This document shows, one piece after another, positions 1 to 11,693 of a stretch of 64,000 nt of DNA (positions are counted from its first letter, which is position 1; the number at the start of each line of letters is the position of its first letter). Under the pieces are notes generated by a model. It searched no databases. It was not told the DNA's origin and saw nothing but the letters and a program-made list of their open reading frames with translations. The position numbers and the translations under genes are program-made. The stretch comes from Megalobrama amblycephala. Its lineage: Eukaryota > Chordata > Actinopteri > Cypriniformes > Xenocyprididae. The stretch lies in assembly GCF_018812025.1 (NCBI RefSeq), contig NC_063045.1, positions 15,806,919 through 15,870,918 on the forward strand, read 5' to 3'.

Positions 1-2173
1 ACTTTAATTGATGTTCGGATGTTTTTATCCACAGGGAGGCTGTGGTTATATGGAGATGCTTTCAAATGACCTTTCATGCAAAATCCATCTTGAGATCCTG
101 AAAATCATTATGCAAGATGTGACATGCCAACGATTTTCCGAATGGTACATCAGAATCGAGGATTGATAGAGGGAGGCAATAGCAGAGCACTAGTTGAGGT
201 TTGAAGATGGAAAGGCAAATTGAGATGATTCAAACCTATGTACGGTTGACTTGTGACCTTTAGAGTTCCAGAAGTCACCTGACCCTGCAGTGACCTTCAG
301 TGAGGCACAATACAACAGGTTACTCCAGAATTTACAGGGAGCAGAACAAAATGAAAAAATATATATTATATATAATTAACCTGCAATTATTCCAAGAAAA
401 AAGCTCAGACAGATGGATTTCAGCAAACCCTCTTGTAGGTTAATGAGACATTTTGCTGATAATGAAACATCTAGTAGGGAAAGAATGTTTTAATGGCAAA
501 AAGTCGAAAATAATTGCATTACGTGCAATTAAAGATATTGCACAGTTGATGCTAACTGCTGAGGTGAATGCAAGGTATGGATTTTAATTCATATTTGTGA
601 CTCAAATATTTTGAATCTGTTCTCTAAAGGAGGTTGGTTCACTATTTCGTACAGTGAATCTTTTTACTAGCTGCAGTGAATTGTGGCACAAGTGAGTCCT
701 CGATTCATTCCATTAAAGTGATTCGTTAAAAAAACTGTGAGTCTTAACTAAGACACTCCTGAAAGACTTTCATAAATAAATAAACCAACAAACGACTCAT
801 TCACAAACGAATATGGATGCAAAGCTTCTTCCTTTCTGTTTTTTTTTTTAACTCCCAGACAAATGACTCTTCTTTTCGGTGAATCAAAAACACAGTGTGA
901 CCACTGTAATGTGAGGGGCTGTTTACACTACACTGTTACACTACCAACTAAAAACAAAACCTTTTTTAAACCTTTTTGGCTGTTCATTTACACGACAAAA
1001 GCATTTTGGGGGCATAAAGCATTTCTTTACAAAGTGACATCGCCAACTACTGGCCTGGCATGAATAATTCAGCGTTTTTAGTCATTTTCACGGATCCGTG
1101 TGTGGATCGTTTTGACTACATTGTCGTCTGTACGCGAAAAGCGCAAATGAAAAACTTTTCAGGTTTTAGTACATGATTGTCGTGTAAACTGAATTTTGAA
1201 ATAATTATCTTCAAGAGCCATTTCTTTTTAGTGAATCAAAAAGACATAAATCAGTCAAAATGGAATTGAATTGTAAGTTTATTACTTTTGTCATGTCCTA
1301 CTTGAAAGTATGGTGTCAACAGTGGTATTTTATGAAAATGAATGAATGAATGAGAAGTCATTCAAAGTCTATTTATAATAAACAGATATCTTATTTGTTA
1401 TATCTTTTCTGTTGATGTCTGAATTGATCTCATTGCTTTTTAGGGCAGTAAAAGCAACTTGAGTTGTTAAGACTGAGAATCGTTCAAATCAATTCTCATC
1501 CCTACAAATGAAGTACCACTAGTGCAAAGTGATGCAGGCTACAGGGAAAATAAGGATTCCATGTCAGCTTCTGAATACATTTAAATCTAAACGATCGTAA
1601 TTGAATGACGTCGCCCTCGAATATCGAGCAAATATCAACCCACGTCTTTACAAGGGTTTACGGGCCATCATCAAACAATGGAGATGTGCTCGCGTGCTTC
1701 AATGAGAATTCTATTGCCGCGTTCCGTTTTTGCGCATTTAGCATTTAGAATGTTGGTTGCAGTTTAAACGCATCCGAATGACAGACGGCGTCTGTGTCTA
1801 CATACTGAGCGTTAAAATTCATGCGTCATAAAGCATCATTCTCGGCCTGTTCTTGGTGGATACAAAGTAACGTTTCCATGCGGTGCCAAGAACTAGGACA
1901 CAGAAATCCATGAATCGATTAAGAATTGGCTCGAGGTGCTGCCAAATAACGCTCCCATCTTTGCGCAGTGTCTTTGCGCAGAACAGTTTTGTTTCAAAAT
2001 GAGCATTTGATTTAATCCCGCGCGTTGCCTATAGCAATTTTCAAAACGACTTTATTTATTCACATCTGCAAATAGCTGCGGCTCTGATGAACCACTAGTA
2101 AATCCTATTAAATACATTTTTTTCCACAGGACGTTACAATATACTGCAGAAGCATCTGGTACGTGGCACTTAC
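1..2173 (-). other. tmem59l intron 1 (partial)
   Basis: Lies 3' of the tmem59l exon 1 donor on the minus strand, so it should be intronic. No coding exon was recognised on either strand. It holds one copy of a dispersed repeat (915-1190). The part nearest the exon (about 1570-2050) has more CpG than the rest and may belong to the promoter region. Confidence 0.5.
915..1190. repeat. dispersed repeat, copy 1
   Basis: Starts GGGGCTGTTTACAC and ends near GTCGTGTAAACT, so the ends are roughly inverted. An internal block (CAAAGTGACATCGCCAACTA followed by CTGGCCTGGCA) recurs near 7868-7898 in crlf1 intron 5. Likely a non-autonomous DNA element. Confidence 0.55.
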
Positions 2174-2338
2174 TTTGGCGGGGCTTTTGTTTTTGATGGA
2201 CATCTGGCATTGCTTTTTGCAGTAATTGATATCGCCCAGTTGGTTGTCAAACAGATCAGATGATGCCGCGGCCAACGCCACCAGAATCATAGAGACGAGC
2301 GCGGGAACGCCGCGCACCCTGCCGCCGAACTGGAGCAT
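2174..2338 (-). CDS. tmem59l: TMEM59-like protein, first coding exon (partial gene)
   Basis: Type I single-pass Golgi/secretory membrane glycoprotein family. TMEM59 and TMEM59L are reported to influence glycosylation and trafficking of proteins such as APP. The exon encodes 55 residues. Residues 1 to about 26 form a signal peptide with a hydrophobic core (ALVSMILVALAAASS). They are followed by DLFDNQLGDINYCKKQCQ, which resembles the DPF-x-x-QLGD-x-x-x-C-x-x-x-C start of the mature TMEM59L lumenal region. The exon ends ...SPAK at a consensus GTAAGT donor (2173-2168 on the minus strand). The remaining exons lie outside the window, to the left. The paralogue tmem59 cannot be excluded from one exon, but the head-to-head position beside crlf1, with rex1bd next, matches TMEM59L in human. 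The start lies in a CpG-richer patch consistent with a promoter. Confidence 0.8.
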
Positions 2339-2737
2339 CTTTTATTCGCAGGATTCGGTGCACTGGCGCGTCTGCGGGGCTTCTGTGCGTCTCGACCTGT
2401 CACTGCCGTTGCTGCTTCGGTTCGGGCTCTATCAGCCTCGGCGAACTCGTGCCTTTGATGCGCCGTGTCGTCACTCCTCACATCATCACGCACGCGCTGC
2501 GCGTCTCCGTCCAATGCTTTGCATTGCAGCAGATCGGGAGTGGATAGAAACTATAGAATGGCAAAATATTTGTAGTTTTTTTTAAAAATTGTAAACAAAG
2601 CAACCCAACAAATATGTTTCATTTCTACCACATGAAATAATTAATTTCTAATAAAGATGATTGTAAAGACAGACGTAAAGCGTAATCTGTCAACGAAACT
2701 GGAATAAAAAAGGAATAATATGTGGATTTAACTGCTT

Positions 2738-2829
<92 letters not shown>

Positions 2830-3654
2830 ATAAATATATATATGTTATTTATCTAAATATATATATAAAGATAAATAACATAAAATACAAATTTAAGTAC
2901 TTAAATACCCATATTTTTCCATAATCATAATAAGCTGATTTATTCAAATTATATACATTTTAAGTTTCAATTCAAAAGTAAAAATAAGTATACATTTATC
3001 CTTAGACTACTGTTCCATTTTACTCATAATTGCCTTATTTATTTTTTTTGTTATGTTTTTATGTTTTTTATGTTGTTTAATTAATCTATCCAAAGAATAA
3101 TTAAAGTACATATGCTCACACATGCTAAGAAAATAAAGCTCTGAAGTCTTAAGCATATATTTATCGTTATGATAAATAAATGAATGTATAATCTCTAAAT
3201 TATAGCCTATTAATATATATCCTGGAATTGCACTTCACAAAACAGACCATAATAAACTATGCACTTCAGACAAAAAATTGATCGTGCGTATTGAGGCCTT
3301 CTGTTTGTACAAAATAATGAATATGTGAGGAATAGCGACACTTTTGGAAAGGGTTTATTTCATTATTTTCTGCTGAAGCCAACTTAGCACACAAAAGAGT
3401 AAAGAAAACACTGGCTGCAGATGCTCTACTAATAATGACTTGTGGCTGTGTGGTAAGACATGGGAGGAGCTTCAGAAGAATCAACTTTTTCAGCTTTTGA
3501 GGCGTGCACTATATTGATTCTTCTCTAAAATTGAGAGTGAATGTGAATCTGAGCGTCCTCTCCGCATAATGGTGCTTTTCAGACGCAGCAATGATTTTTA
3601 CGAAGCTTTCTGGTGATTAAAGCTTTTATTTTTCTGCAGTTTATGTGAAGGAGA
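2339..3654. other. tmem59l-crlf1 divergent intergenic region
   Basis: Separates the divergent starts of tmem59l and crlf1. The tmem59l side (2339-2520) is GC/CpG-rich, the centre (2580-3250) is very AT-rich with a TA microsatellite, and the crlf1 side becomes CpG-richer again near 3540-3720. A polypyrimidine tract followed by CAG at 3637-3639 looks like a splice acceptor, so crlf1 may have a non-coding 5' exon upstream. No further gene was seen. Confidence 0.5.
2743..2826. repeat. (TA)n microsatellite
   Basis: About 84 bases of uninterrupted TA dinucleotide, followed by degenerate TA-rich sequence to about 2880. Confidence 0.95.
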
Positions 3655-6600
3655 ATGGATTATGCGTACGCGCGCTCGCATCAGCATGACAAGAATCGAG
3701 TTGAGAGCGCGCGCGACAGACAAATGACAATTTCAGTCATTATGTTGCTTTTTGTTGTGCTTCTTCCATATGCGCTCACAGCACGTAAGTACAATTTCAG
3801 ATGTATTTAAAGTTTATTTTGAAGTAAAGCCATTTGAGAAGTCTTCAAACTTAATCTCCATTTAAAGGTTATTTTTTGGAGATGTTTATGACGTTTTCAT
3901 TTTCATCTCAGCTCATGGGGATGTCCATTTAGAGGTCATATTCTCCTTAGTTTACGCTAAAATACTATAGTTAAGGAAGAATTATTACTTTTAGCAGTGG
4001 CAATTTGTCATTAGAGACTTTAATCAAAAATAAATTAAACTTAATGACAGAAATGTTCTGCAAGCTTTTCATACTGTTTGAAGGCGATCCTATAATCGTT
4101 TACAGCACTAATACTAACTTGCATTTGGAAGAAACTGTAGTTACCACGGTAAATTTGTGCTATATTAAGATAATAAAAGAAATATCTGTCTCATATAACT
4201 CATTCACTGATAAATAGAAGAAAATAAGGTAAAAATATTAGATGGTGTTAGTCACATAACAGCTAGTCCTCGAGTGCTATGCTACTTTTATAAAACAACT
4301 GCCTCATGACACAATTATAGACAGTTTTTTTTTTAAAGCAAATGAAATAAAACACATCCTTCCACTAGAAGATATAGTCCATAATATAGCAACTTTGCTC
4401 TGCAACAAGAATAATCATTGCTACGTTCAGTGTTAATTCACCAGTTTTATTGCTTTGTTTTCCCAAACCACGCGCAAGGAGAAAAAGTGTCCAATAGTGT
4501 CCAATAAGTACCATAATTTTAGATTAATAATAATTCAGTCTTGTTTCCTAACTCTTCAATGTTCCTTAGAGTCCAATGGCACGTTAAAGAGCTTGTCCGC
4601 CTCCCACCAGGAGCAGAAATGTTCCACATCAACACTTGTTCTCCCTGAAGGCCAGAAGTAGCTTTTCAAACCCAGCCATTGTTCGCTCTGAACATTTATC
4701 TCAAACATGAATAAATATGAGCTCTGTGGACACACAAGACGAATATTTACAAGATGGAAAACCACTTAAGATGCTGAAAAATGACCTTGTGCAACCTTTC
4801 CAACTGCCGGTCATAAATCCAGTTGTAAAATTGCTGGAATCATGAAGTGTCCTCTTCTTCTGACCCCTAGACTTGGCTGTCATATCCCCCCAGGATCCAG
4901 TGCTTCGCATCGGCTCGAGCTTGACTGCAGTGTGCACTGTTAGCGCCGAGCTGGAAATAACAGCTAGATCCTTGTACTGGACGCTGAACGGCAGACGTTT
5001 GGCGAGAAACACTTACAGAGTCCTGAGCCCAACCGAATCAAGTGTCACTCTTCATCAACTCAATGGCTCCTTGCAGCAGTCAGGAGACAACCTGGTTTGC
5101 CACCGAAGCAACGGAGAAGTGTTGGCCGGATCGTGTATTTATGTTGGGTGTGAGTGTGTGAACAAGTTTTGGTGTTTTTTGCCATGTGTTTTTGAATATT
5201 CATGCGGTCCTCTTCTTTTCGTTTTAATTTAATGTACAGCACCCCCTGAGAAACCCGTCAACCTGACATGCTGGTCACGAAACACCAAAGACCTCAGCTG
5301 CAGATGGAGTCCAGGGAGTCAAGGAGAAACGTTCATCAATACCAAATACATCCTCAAGTACAAACTCAAGTGAGATTTTGACACAAAAAAACTTTATACT
5401 GACACATTTTTTGCCTTTAGTATGCAACTTTTCCATTTTAATGACCATCTAGATGGTACGGTAAAGAGAAAGACTGCGAGGACTACACGGGACAGCCGTA
5501 TATGTGCTACGTTCCACGCGACCTTGCCATTTTTACACCATATGAAGTCTGGGTGGATGCGTCCAATCAGCTTGGCTCTGCCACTTCTGATGTGGTCACC
5601 TTAGACATTTTAGATGTAGGTAAGTAGGACTAAAATATGCTTGTTTGATGGAAAAATGGATATTGGGATCAAGGTGACTTGGGAACACGATTTCCAACTT
5701 GCATAGATGCACAAAACCATCTGAATGTCTCGCATATGGTGCGCACACACTCGTCTGTGAGAAGGGATTTTTACAGACTGTAAAAGCACTTTCCAACAGC
5801 TGAAACATTTCCAAAAGGCAACTTGTGAAAATAGAAGTCTGAAGGTCAGCGGGCAGCTGAAAGCCTGTTGGCAATTGGTTAAACTTTATTATTTGACACA
5901 TCTTATTTGACGAATTACTTATTTGACATACCAATGAATTAATCGAATTAATCACAATTAAATTACATCCATCAGTCAGCACTTTTTGCAGAGAAAAGCA
6001 AAGATATTACATTACTACACCATCTTCAAGCCCTCATTTCCTCATCTTCTGAAACAATAAGCTCTGGAATTCTCCATGATTGGCTTTGCCCTAAAGGCGA
6101 GCTTGATTAAAAAACCTATCAGTGGAGCACGTCCAATCACAAACATCAATGGAAATGGGAGATTGCATTTGCAGCGGCAAAATATCATCTAGCTAATGAG
6201 CAGCGATCAAGGTTTATTGGGAGATTCAATTACAAGCAGCTAGTTTTCAACTCTTTGAAGGGATCTTCAAAGAGCTGAAAACTAGCTGCTTGTAAGAGTT
6301 TAATAAATAGTTTAATGGTTACCATCTTTTATTGGGTTTAATCAACAGTTCTGAAAAAGATTTTCACACAGTGTTAGGTAATGTGAAACATTTCTGTTCA
6401 GTAACTACAGATCCGCCTCCTGATGTCCTTGTGAGCCGTGTTGGAGATCTAGAAGATCAGTTAAGTGTCAGTTGGGGCAGTCCTCCTGCCCTGAAAGACT
6501 ACTTGTTTCAGGCCAAGTATCAGATACGATACCGTGTGGAGGAGAGCGACGAATGGAAGGTATGACTGGAATGGTTTTGTCCAACGGTGTCCAATCCTGC

Positions 6601-9600
6601 TCCTGGAGAGACAACGTTTTTTAGTTGGAGTGTAGCTCCAACATGCCCCAACACACCTGCCTGGAACTTTCTGGTAATCCTCAAGACCTTGATTAGCTGG
6701 TTCAGGTGTGTTTTAGTGGGGGTGAAGCTGAACTCTTCACTCTTGAAAATAATGCTTTCAAAAATTTTAGAGAGTTCTCAACTCTAACACTCAATGTCCT
6801 CTTTCCTGGAGAGTTTTTCTCCTGTCCTATTCAAACCGACCTGAACAAGCTAATCAAAGTCTTCAGGATTACTAGAAGTTTCAATAGATGTTTAAGGTTC
6901 TTCATAGAATCATTGATGCCAATAAAGAACTTTATTTTTAAGAGTGTGGAGCAGGATTGGACAGACCTGGTTTAGTCCAACAGAAAACTAAATTTAAAGT
7001 TGTCCAATCCTGTTTCTGGAGGGCCACCTTCCAGCAGAGTATGGCTGCATCCAAAATCATGTTCTTACCTACTATATAGTTGGCCAAAAAAGTATGTGAT
7101 CAAAGAAGTATGGCTGAATTCACAGTACTCATAAAAGAGTAGGTAAAAAATGCCCGGATGACCTGCTTCTTCTGACGAGATTCTGAAGGGTGCACACAAT
7201 GGACACTTTACTTTCCCAAGAGGCCATGGGAGAGGATTTGTGAATGGCAGTGAAGAAACTGATGCTGGCAGGTCATTGACAACATTGTCAATGTAGTATG
7301 TCTGGATTACATTCATACTACACACATTCATACTATATAGAACATACCTTTTTAGCGCTTTCAAAGTAAGCACTTCTTAAAAATAAGTACCTACTCGAGA
7401 GTATGCCATTTCCAATGCAGCCTTTGACTCCAGTCCTAATTAAACACACCTGAACACCAGGTAATCAAGGTCTTTATGATGCATTCACGGCATGTCATAA
7501 TTACATAAATACAGCTCTGTACGCTTTCGAATCGCTCTTGCTGTTCTTTGATGTCATACACCGATCGGTCTGCACATTGCTGCTTCAAGTCAAACACTCC
7601 TTAAATCTGCAGTGGTACAGCGGTCACATGGTACAAGTCGAAGCTCTCAGAAAATTACGAGTTTACATGTTGTAATAACAAGTTCTACAAGCAAGTGAAG
7701 GCTTATTACAGTTCAGAATCATTACGGTAATTATGACATGGCGCGATCGCACCTTTAGGATCACTAGAAACTTCCAAGTAGGTTTGTTGGAATTAAACTC
7801 TGCAGGAAAGGGACCCTCCAGGAGCAAGATAGAACACCCCTGATTTATAGGCACATAAAGTTCCTTTACAAAGTGACATCGCCAACTACTGGCCTGGCAG
7901 CATTATATCGCTTTTTTGCCGCTTTTCGCGGATCCATGTGAACAACATAGTTTTGTCAATGTTGTTGCCTGTACACGAAAAAAGGAAAAGGAAAAACTTC
8001 TGTTTTTAGTACAATGTTATCATGTAAACTTAACCTAAATCAATCTCATGTGATTCCACAGAGGTTTCTTTGTTCTGTGGAACAAAATATGAGAATTTGA
8101 GGAATCTCCTGGCCACTCTTTTTCAAACCCCAAAATGATGTACTGACTCATAAAGGTAGTCCATATGCACTATATAGTCTTCTGAAGTCATAAGATAGCT
8201 TCATTTGATTGAATGATGATGATGAATGATTCGTTCACCTAATCTGATTCCGGTTCTCAGGTTCAGCTCACTGACTCACTGATCCAGCAGTTAACAGCTC
8301 ACTGAGGGGAAATTTATCATTAAATAAGGACTGTAATTTCTATTTGCTCTTCATAGAATCCTACCATACGGCTTCAGAAGCAAGTCGTATGGACCACTAT
8401 TATGATAGCTTTGCTCTAAAAAGTTATACAGGTTTGGAATGACGTGAAGGTGAAAAAACTATGACATTTTGCATTTTTGGGTTGAACCCAAATCTTCCCC
8501 AACATAATGTTTAATGCACATACTCAAAATGTTGTTTTTATTTACTATTTCCCCTCAGGTGATAGATGATGCTGGGAACCAAACGTCATGTCGGTTAGCA
8601 GGTCTCAGAGCAGGTACTGTATATTTTGTCCAAGTACGCTGCAACCCAGTGGGCATCTACGGCTCGAAGAAGGCAGGTATCTGGAGCGACTGGAGCCACT
8701 CGACTGCCGCGTCAACACCTGGTATTGGTGAGTTACAGCAAAATTCATAGCAGTAATGCAACGTCCCATTACTTCACATTAGGCTTCTACATCATAAGCT
8801 AATTAGATTCAAACCATATGTAAACACTGAAAAAAAAAAAAACATCAAGCTACTTGATAGGGATCTCTCATAAGCAGATTAAAAAGACTTCAGTAAAATG
8901 TCAAAGCGCTTTAGGGGACAATTGATGAATTCTTTGAGCCTGTCTTAGATTGATAAATTATAGCATGTTCAGATTAAAGGGGTAAACACAGACTCTGTTC
9001 ATAAGAAATGATGTTACATGTCTTGCATTAAAGAGAGGATGTTATAAAGCTCTGTTTTATGCCAAGCAATATGAGTTATGGCAAGTCTGAGCTCCTCCTC
9101 CTGCATTCTAAGTTTAATGCATTGGAGCTCATTAGCAGAGAGATGGTAAATAGCCTATTATTCATGGGTATGTGCACATCGCTCAGGGCAACACTGTACA
9201 ATCAACAGCATTTAAGCAACTGTTGTCAACTAAGGTTGAATTTAACAAATGTTTTACAATTGATTCACATATTAAATATGTAGACCTTAATGCAATATGT
9301 TTGGGATGAATCTGCTGGCGATTTAAAATGAAGCAATGTGGTGGATATCACCTTTAAGTTTCCTATAAACAGAACGTGTCATTAGATTATTTTCCCAATC
9401 TTTCCTTTTCTCACAAGTATGAAAGCATTAAGTCAAAAGAGTTCTTTTTTTTTTTTATAGAGTTGGTAAGTCTGATTCATTTTCATGAATGAGTTCAAAC
9501 TGTCTGATTCATGAATCGTTAATCATGAATCAATTCCAAACCAGTGTTGTAACTGATATTAATTAAATGTATTAATATTAATTAAATAATTTTAATAAAT

Positions 9601-10801
9601 TTAAATAAAGCTGAAATAAAAAATTAGATGAAAAACAATAATTAGAAATTCTAAAAGTAAAATGAAAATAGCTCATTCAAAATACTAATAAATACTATAA
9701 TAGTATATAAATTTAAAACTTACAAACTTACAAAATAATCAGTCAAAAATGTTGTCATTTTTAATGTATTACATATAATATGTTGAAATAAAAATGTATG
9801 TAGGTAAACATTGATGTTTTCACTATGCATTTTTATAGTTTTGTAATATATTTTGTTTTTAAATAATTGATTTATAAATATCGAGATTAGGGATTCACCA
9901 ATATAAAAATTCATGCTGTTACTGATAAGTTGATAATTACTCTCTTTTTATGGCTGATAAATGACCTATATTAAAATTCTATACACTTTTGTCTAAATGA
10001 ATTCAAAATAAAACACTAAAAACTAAAATCAGTTATTTTAAATTTTCTACAAGTGTATTTAGGAATAACAACATTATAATGAACAGTATGAAAAAATATA
10101 TATTATATTCATTTTGATAACAGATATATCATACATCCCAAATTGAATAATCAAAATGTTGAAAAAGTCATTTTTATGTCGCCCAGTCCAAGTATATGTA
10201 ATATATTAGTATTTTAAGTCTGAATTTTCCAAAAAACATTTACAGACTTGTTTTTGAAATTGCTCACCAAAAACTCATGAGAAATATTTTAATATCTCTT
10301 TATGGCATTTTCATTTCTATTTCCCAAGCAGAAAGGTCACATAGTGGCTCGTGCGATTCGAAGCCCAGTGAGCACAACTCAACGCTACGAAAGGAGCTCA
10401 AGCAGTTTTTCGGCTGGATGCGCAAACACTCTTACGGCTGTACGGACGTCAGCATCAAACTCTACGACCAATGGCGCGTCTGGCTGCAGAAAGCCCAGAA
10501 AACACACGACCAGGTCAGTAAGGACAAAGTGTACCTCCTTTTGCAACACACATCAAGATGGCAAATCATCACTCTTGGCACACATGAAATACAGCCTGTG
10601 CGAAAAAACATTGTGTGGTTTTATGTGACCCACAAAAAAAGGGAACCAAAATATCCGTTTATTCTTTTGATCAATAGACTCGCATTTGATTGCGTTTACT
10701 AATGGAAAAACATCATATAATCTTCAGACGGTTACCACAACAGACGGGAACGGCCAGTCAAAGTAATCAGCCGGAATGCTAATAAATTCCTTTTAGGTTA
10801 G
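3655..10801 (+). CDS. crlf1: cytokine receptor-like factor 1 (8 coding exons)
   Basis: Secreted soluble receptor-like protein. In mammals CRLF1 pairs with CLCF1 and the complex acts through CNTFR. Exons by splice sites: 3655-3784, 4871-5149, 5240-5369, 5453-5619, 6402-6559, 8559-8721, 10332-10517, 10728-10801; phases agree throughout. From ATG 3655 the protein is 428 aa, from the in-frame ATG 3724 it is 405 aa (human about 422). ATG 3655 has A at -3 and G at +4; ATG 3724 is in a weaker context but sits directly before the hydrophobic signal core. Exon 2 is the Ig-like domain ([26 protein letters not shown]). Exons 3-4 are fibronectin-III 1 with paired cysteines ([13 protein letters not shown]). 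Exons 5-6 are fibronectin-III 2 with the class I cytokine-receptor WSDWS motif. Exon 7 matches the conserved ELKQF-x-GW tail. The last exon is the least certain: it needs donor GTAAGG at 10518 and ends RRERPVK...LLG, with weak likeness to the basic human tail. Confidence 0.93.
6230..6295. repeat. 66-bp near-perfect hairpin in crlf1 intron 4
   Basis: Left arm begins TTACAAGCAGCTAGTTTTCA and the right arm ends with its reverse complement. Arms are about 31 bp with one mismatch and a four-base loop (GGAT). Could be a very recent palindromic insertion or a structured RNA. The loop is short for a typical pre-miRNA. Confidence 0.85.
6578..7035. repeat. hAT-type palindromic MITE cluster
   Basis: Contains forms of the 'TCCAATCCTGCTCCTGGAG' end, 'AACACACCTGCCTGGAA' and 'GAACAAGCTAATCAA' motifs in both orientations, like the better preserved copies at 29439-29634 and 29650-29847. 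Lies in crlf1 intron 5 immediately after exon 5. Apparent ORFs here are repeat-derived. Confidence 0.6.
7047..7425. repeat. degenerate inverted-repeat DNA element
   Basis: Starts GGCTGCATCCAAAATCATG and ends with CATTTCCAATGCAGCC, imperfect inverted ends of a MITE kind. Interior is AT-rich with many ACTATATAG/CATACT motifs. Boundaries approximate. Confidence 0.45.
7430..7845. repeat. hAT-type MITE split by a second element
   Basis: The left half (ACTCCAGTCCTAATTAAACA, then CACCTGAACA) and right half (GAATTAAACTCTGCAGG, CCTCCAGGAGCA) belong to the same MITE type as 6578-7035. Between them lies a different inverted-repeat insert, listed separately. Confidence 0.55.
7486..7745. repeat. inverted-repeat insert nested in a MITE
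   Basis: Bounded by GGCATGTCATAATTAC on the left and GTAATTATGACATGGC on the right, a near-perfect inverted pair about 240 bases apart. Sits inside the MITE at 7430-7845. Confidence 0.6.
7851..8031. repeat. dispersed repeat, copy 2 (partial)
   Basis: Shares AAAGTGACATCGCCAACTAC and downstream sequence (CGGATCC, GTACACGAAAA, ATGTAAACT) with the element at 915-1190. Only the right-hand part of that element is present. Confidence 0.6.
8115..8470. repeat. degenerate foldback element
   Basis: Left side has GGTAGTCCATATG...CTTCTGAAG and right side has CTTCAGAAG...GTATGGACCAC...GATAGCTTTG, an imperfect inverted arrangement typical of cyprinid MITEs. Ends about 90 bases before crlf1 exon 6. Confidence 0.5.
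8722..10331. other. crlf1 intron 6
   Basis: No exon recognised. The part about 8880-9300 is non-repetitive with several homeobox-like TAAT/ATTA cores and could be a conserved non-coding element. The rest (9420-10270) is very AT-rich with repeated ATTAAT and AAATAAT runs. Confidence 0.4.
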
Positions 10802-11600
10802 ACTGCGCAGCAAAGCTTCAGCTGCGATCCAACCGAGCCCGAGAAATCTTGTGTGGCGTACTCGAATGCTATCCGACATCCGCTGCACGCTCTCTGAACC
10901 GATTCAGTGGTTACTGTTGCTTTGGCACTGACGACTGTTGGGAAACTTGGGTCGCTTCATTAGTCACACTGTCCTTTGAAGAACACGATGTAACTGCCAC
11001 AAGAATGGCTGGTACCAATTACGCTTCTCTGTCCCCATATATCAACTCATCACATTCACTTGTAAATGCCATTGTCTTGCCTTTCAGGTACTACAAAGCG
11101 GTAAATCATAGTAAAACTCTAAAGAAGGCTTGGGAGAGTTTGCAGGGGCCTGCGACGACAAGGTTTTTATCACTCTCCAGTGCTTGGGATGTTTCATCTG
11201 GATGAGCCAAGACTCTCTGAAGGAATTCACAAGGAGACCGTAGTTTGGCGACATGATCTACTGCTATTGTCCCCGTCAAGTACGTCAAAGGAAGTGCTTT
11301 TGTCTCAGACATGTTATTTATAAGGCCATTAAAACAAAGAAAGACTCAAAATGACGAAAGAGAGCATAAAATGTTGATGATGAGACTTTCTTATTCTCTG
11401 AATAAGGGACCTTTACAACTAGCTGACACTCAAAGACACACAGGTAGTTTGAAAATGAAAAAAAAAAAAAAAAAAACTTACAGAATTGACAATTTTATAT
11501 ACAAACTAAGTTTACCTTATTTGCTAAGACTGAGAGTTTGTAAGCAACAAAAAAAGAATTTAAATACTTATCTCTTAAAGGAATAATCTACTAAAAAAGT
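10802..11600 (+). other. crlf1 3' UTR region and intergenic
   Basis: Follows the proposed crlf1 stop. No coding exon supported, though an alternative last crlf1 exon could use acceptor 10794-10796 or 10809-10810. Contains a poly-A run at 11458-11476. Confidence 0.4.
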
Positions 11601-11693
11601 GGTCGCACTTTACAATAAGCTCTCATTTATTAACATTAGTTAATGCTTTAACATGAACTAACGAGAAATATATTCTTACAGCATTTATTAAAC

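Noticed and set aside
2226..2585. 119-codon plus-strand reading frame opposite tmem59l
   Set aside because: It overlaps the tmem59l signal-peptide exon antisense and shows no family resemblance; GC-rich promoter sequence gives long chance frames.
10277..10702. 141-codon frame and an overlapping 108-codon frame at crlf1 exon 7
   Set aside because: The first is exon 7 read through into both introns; the second is the same DNA in a wrong frame.
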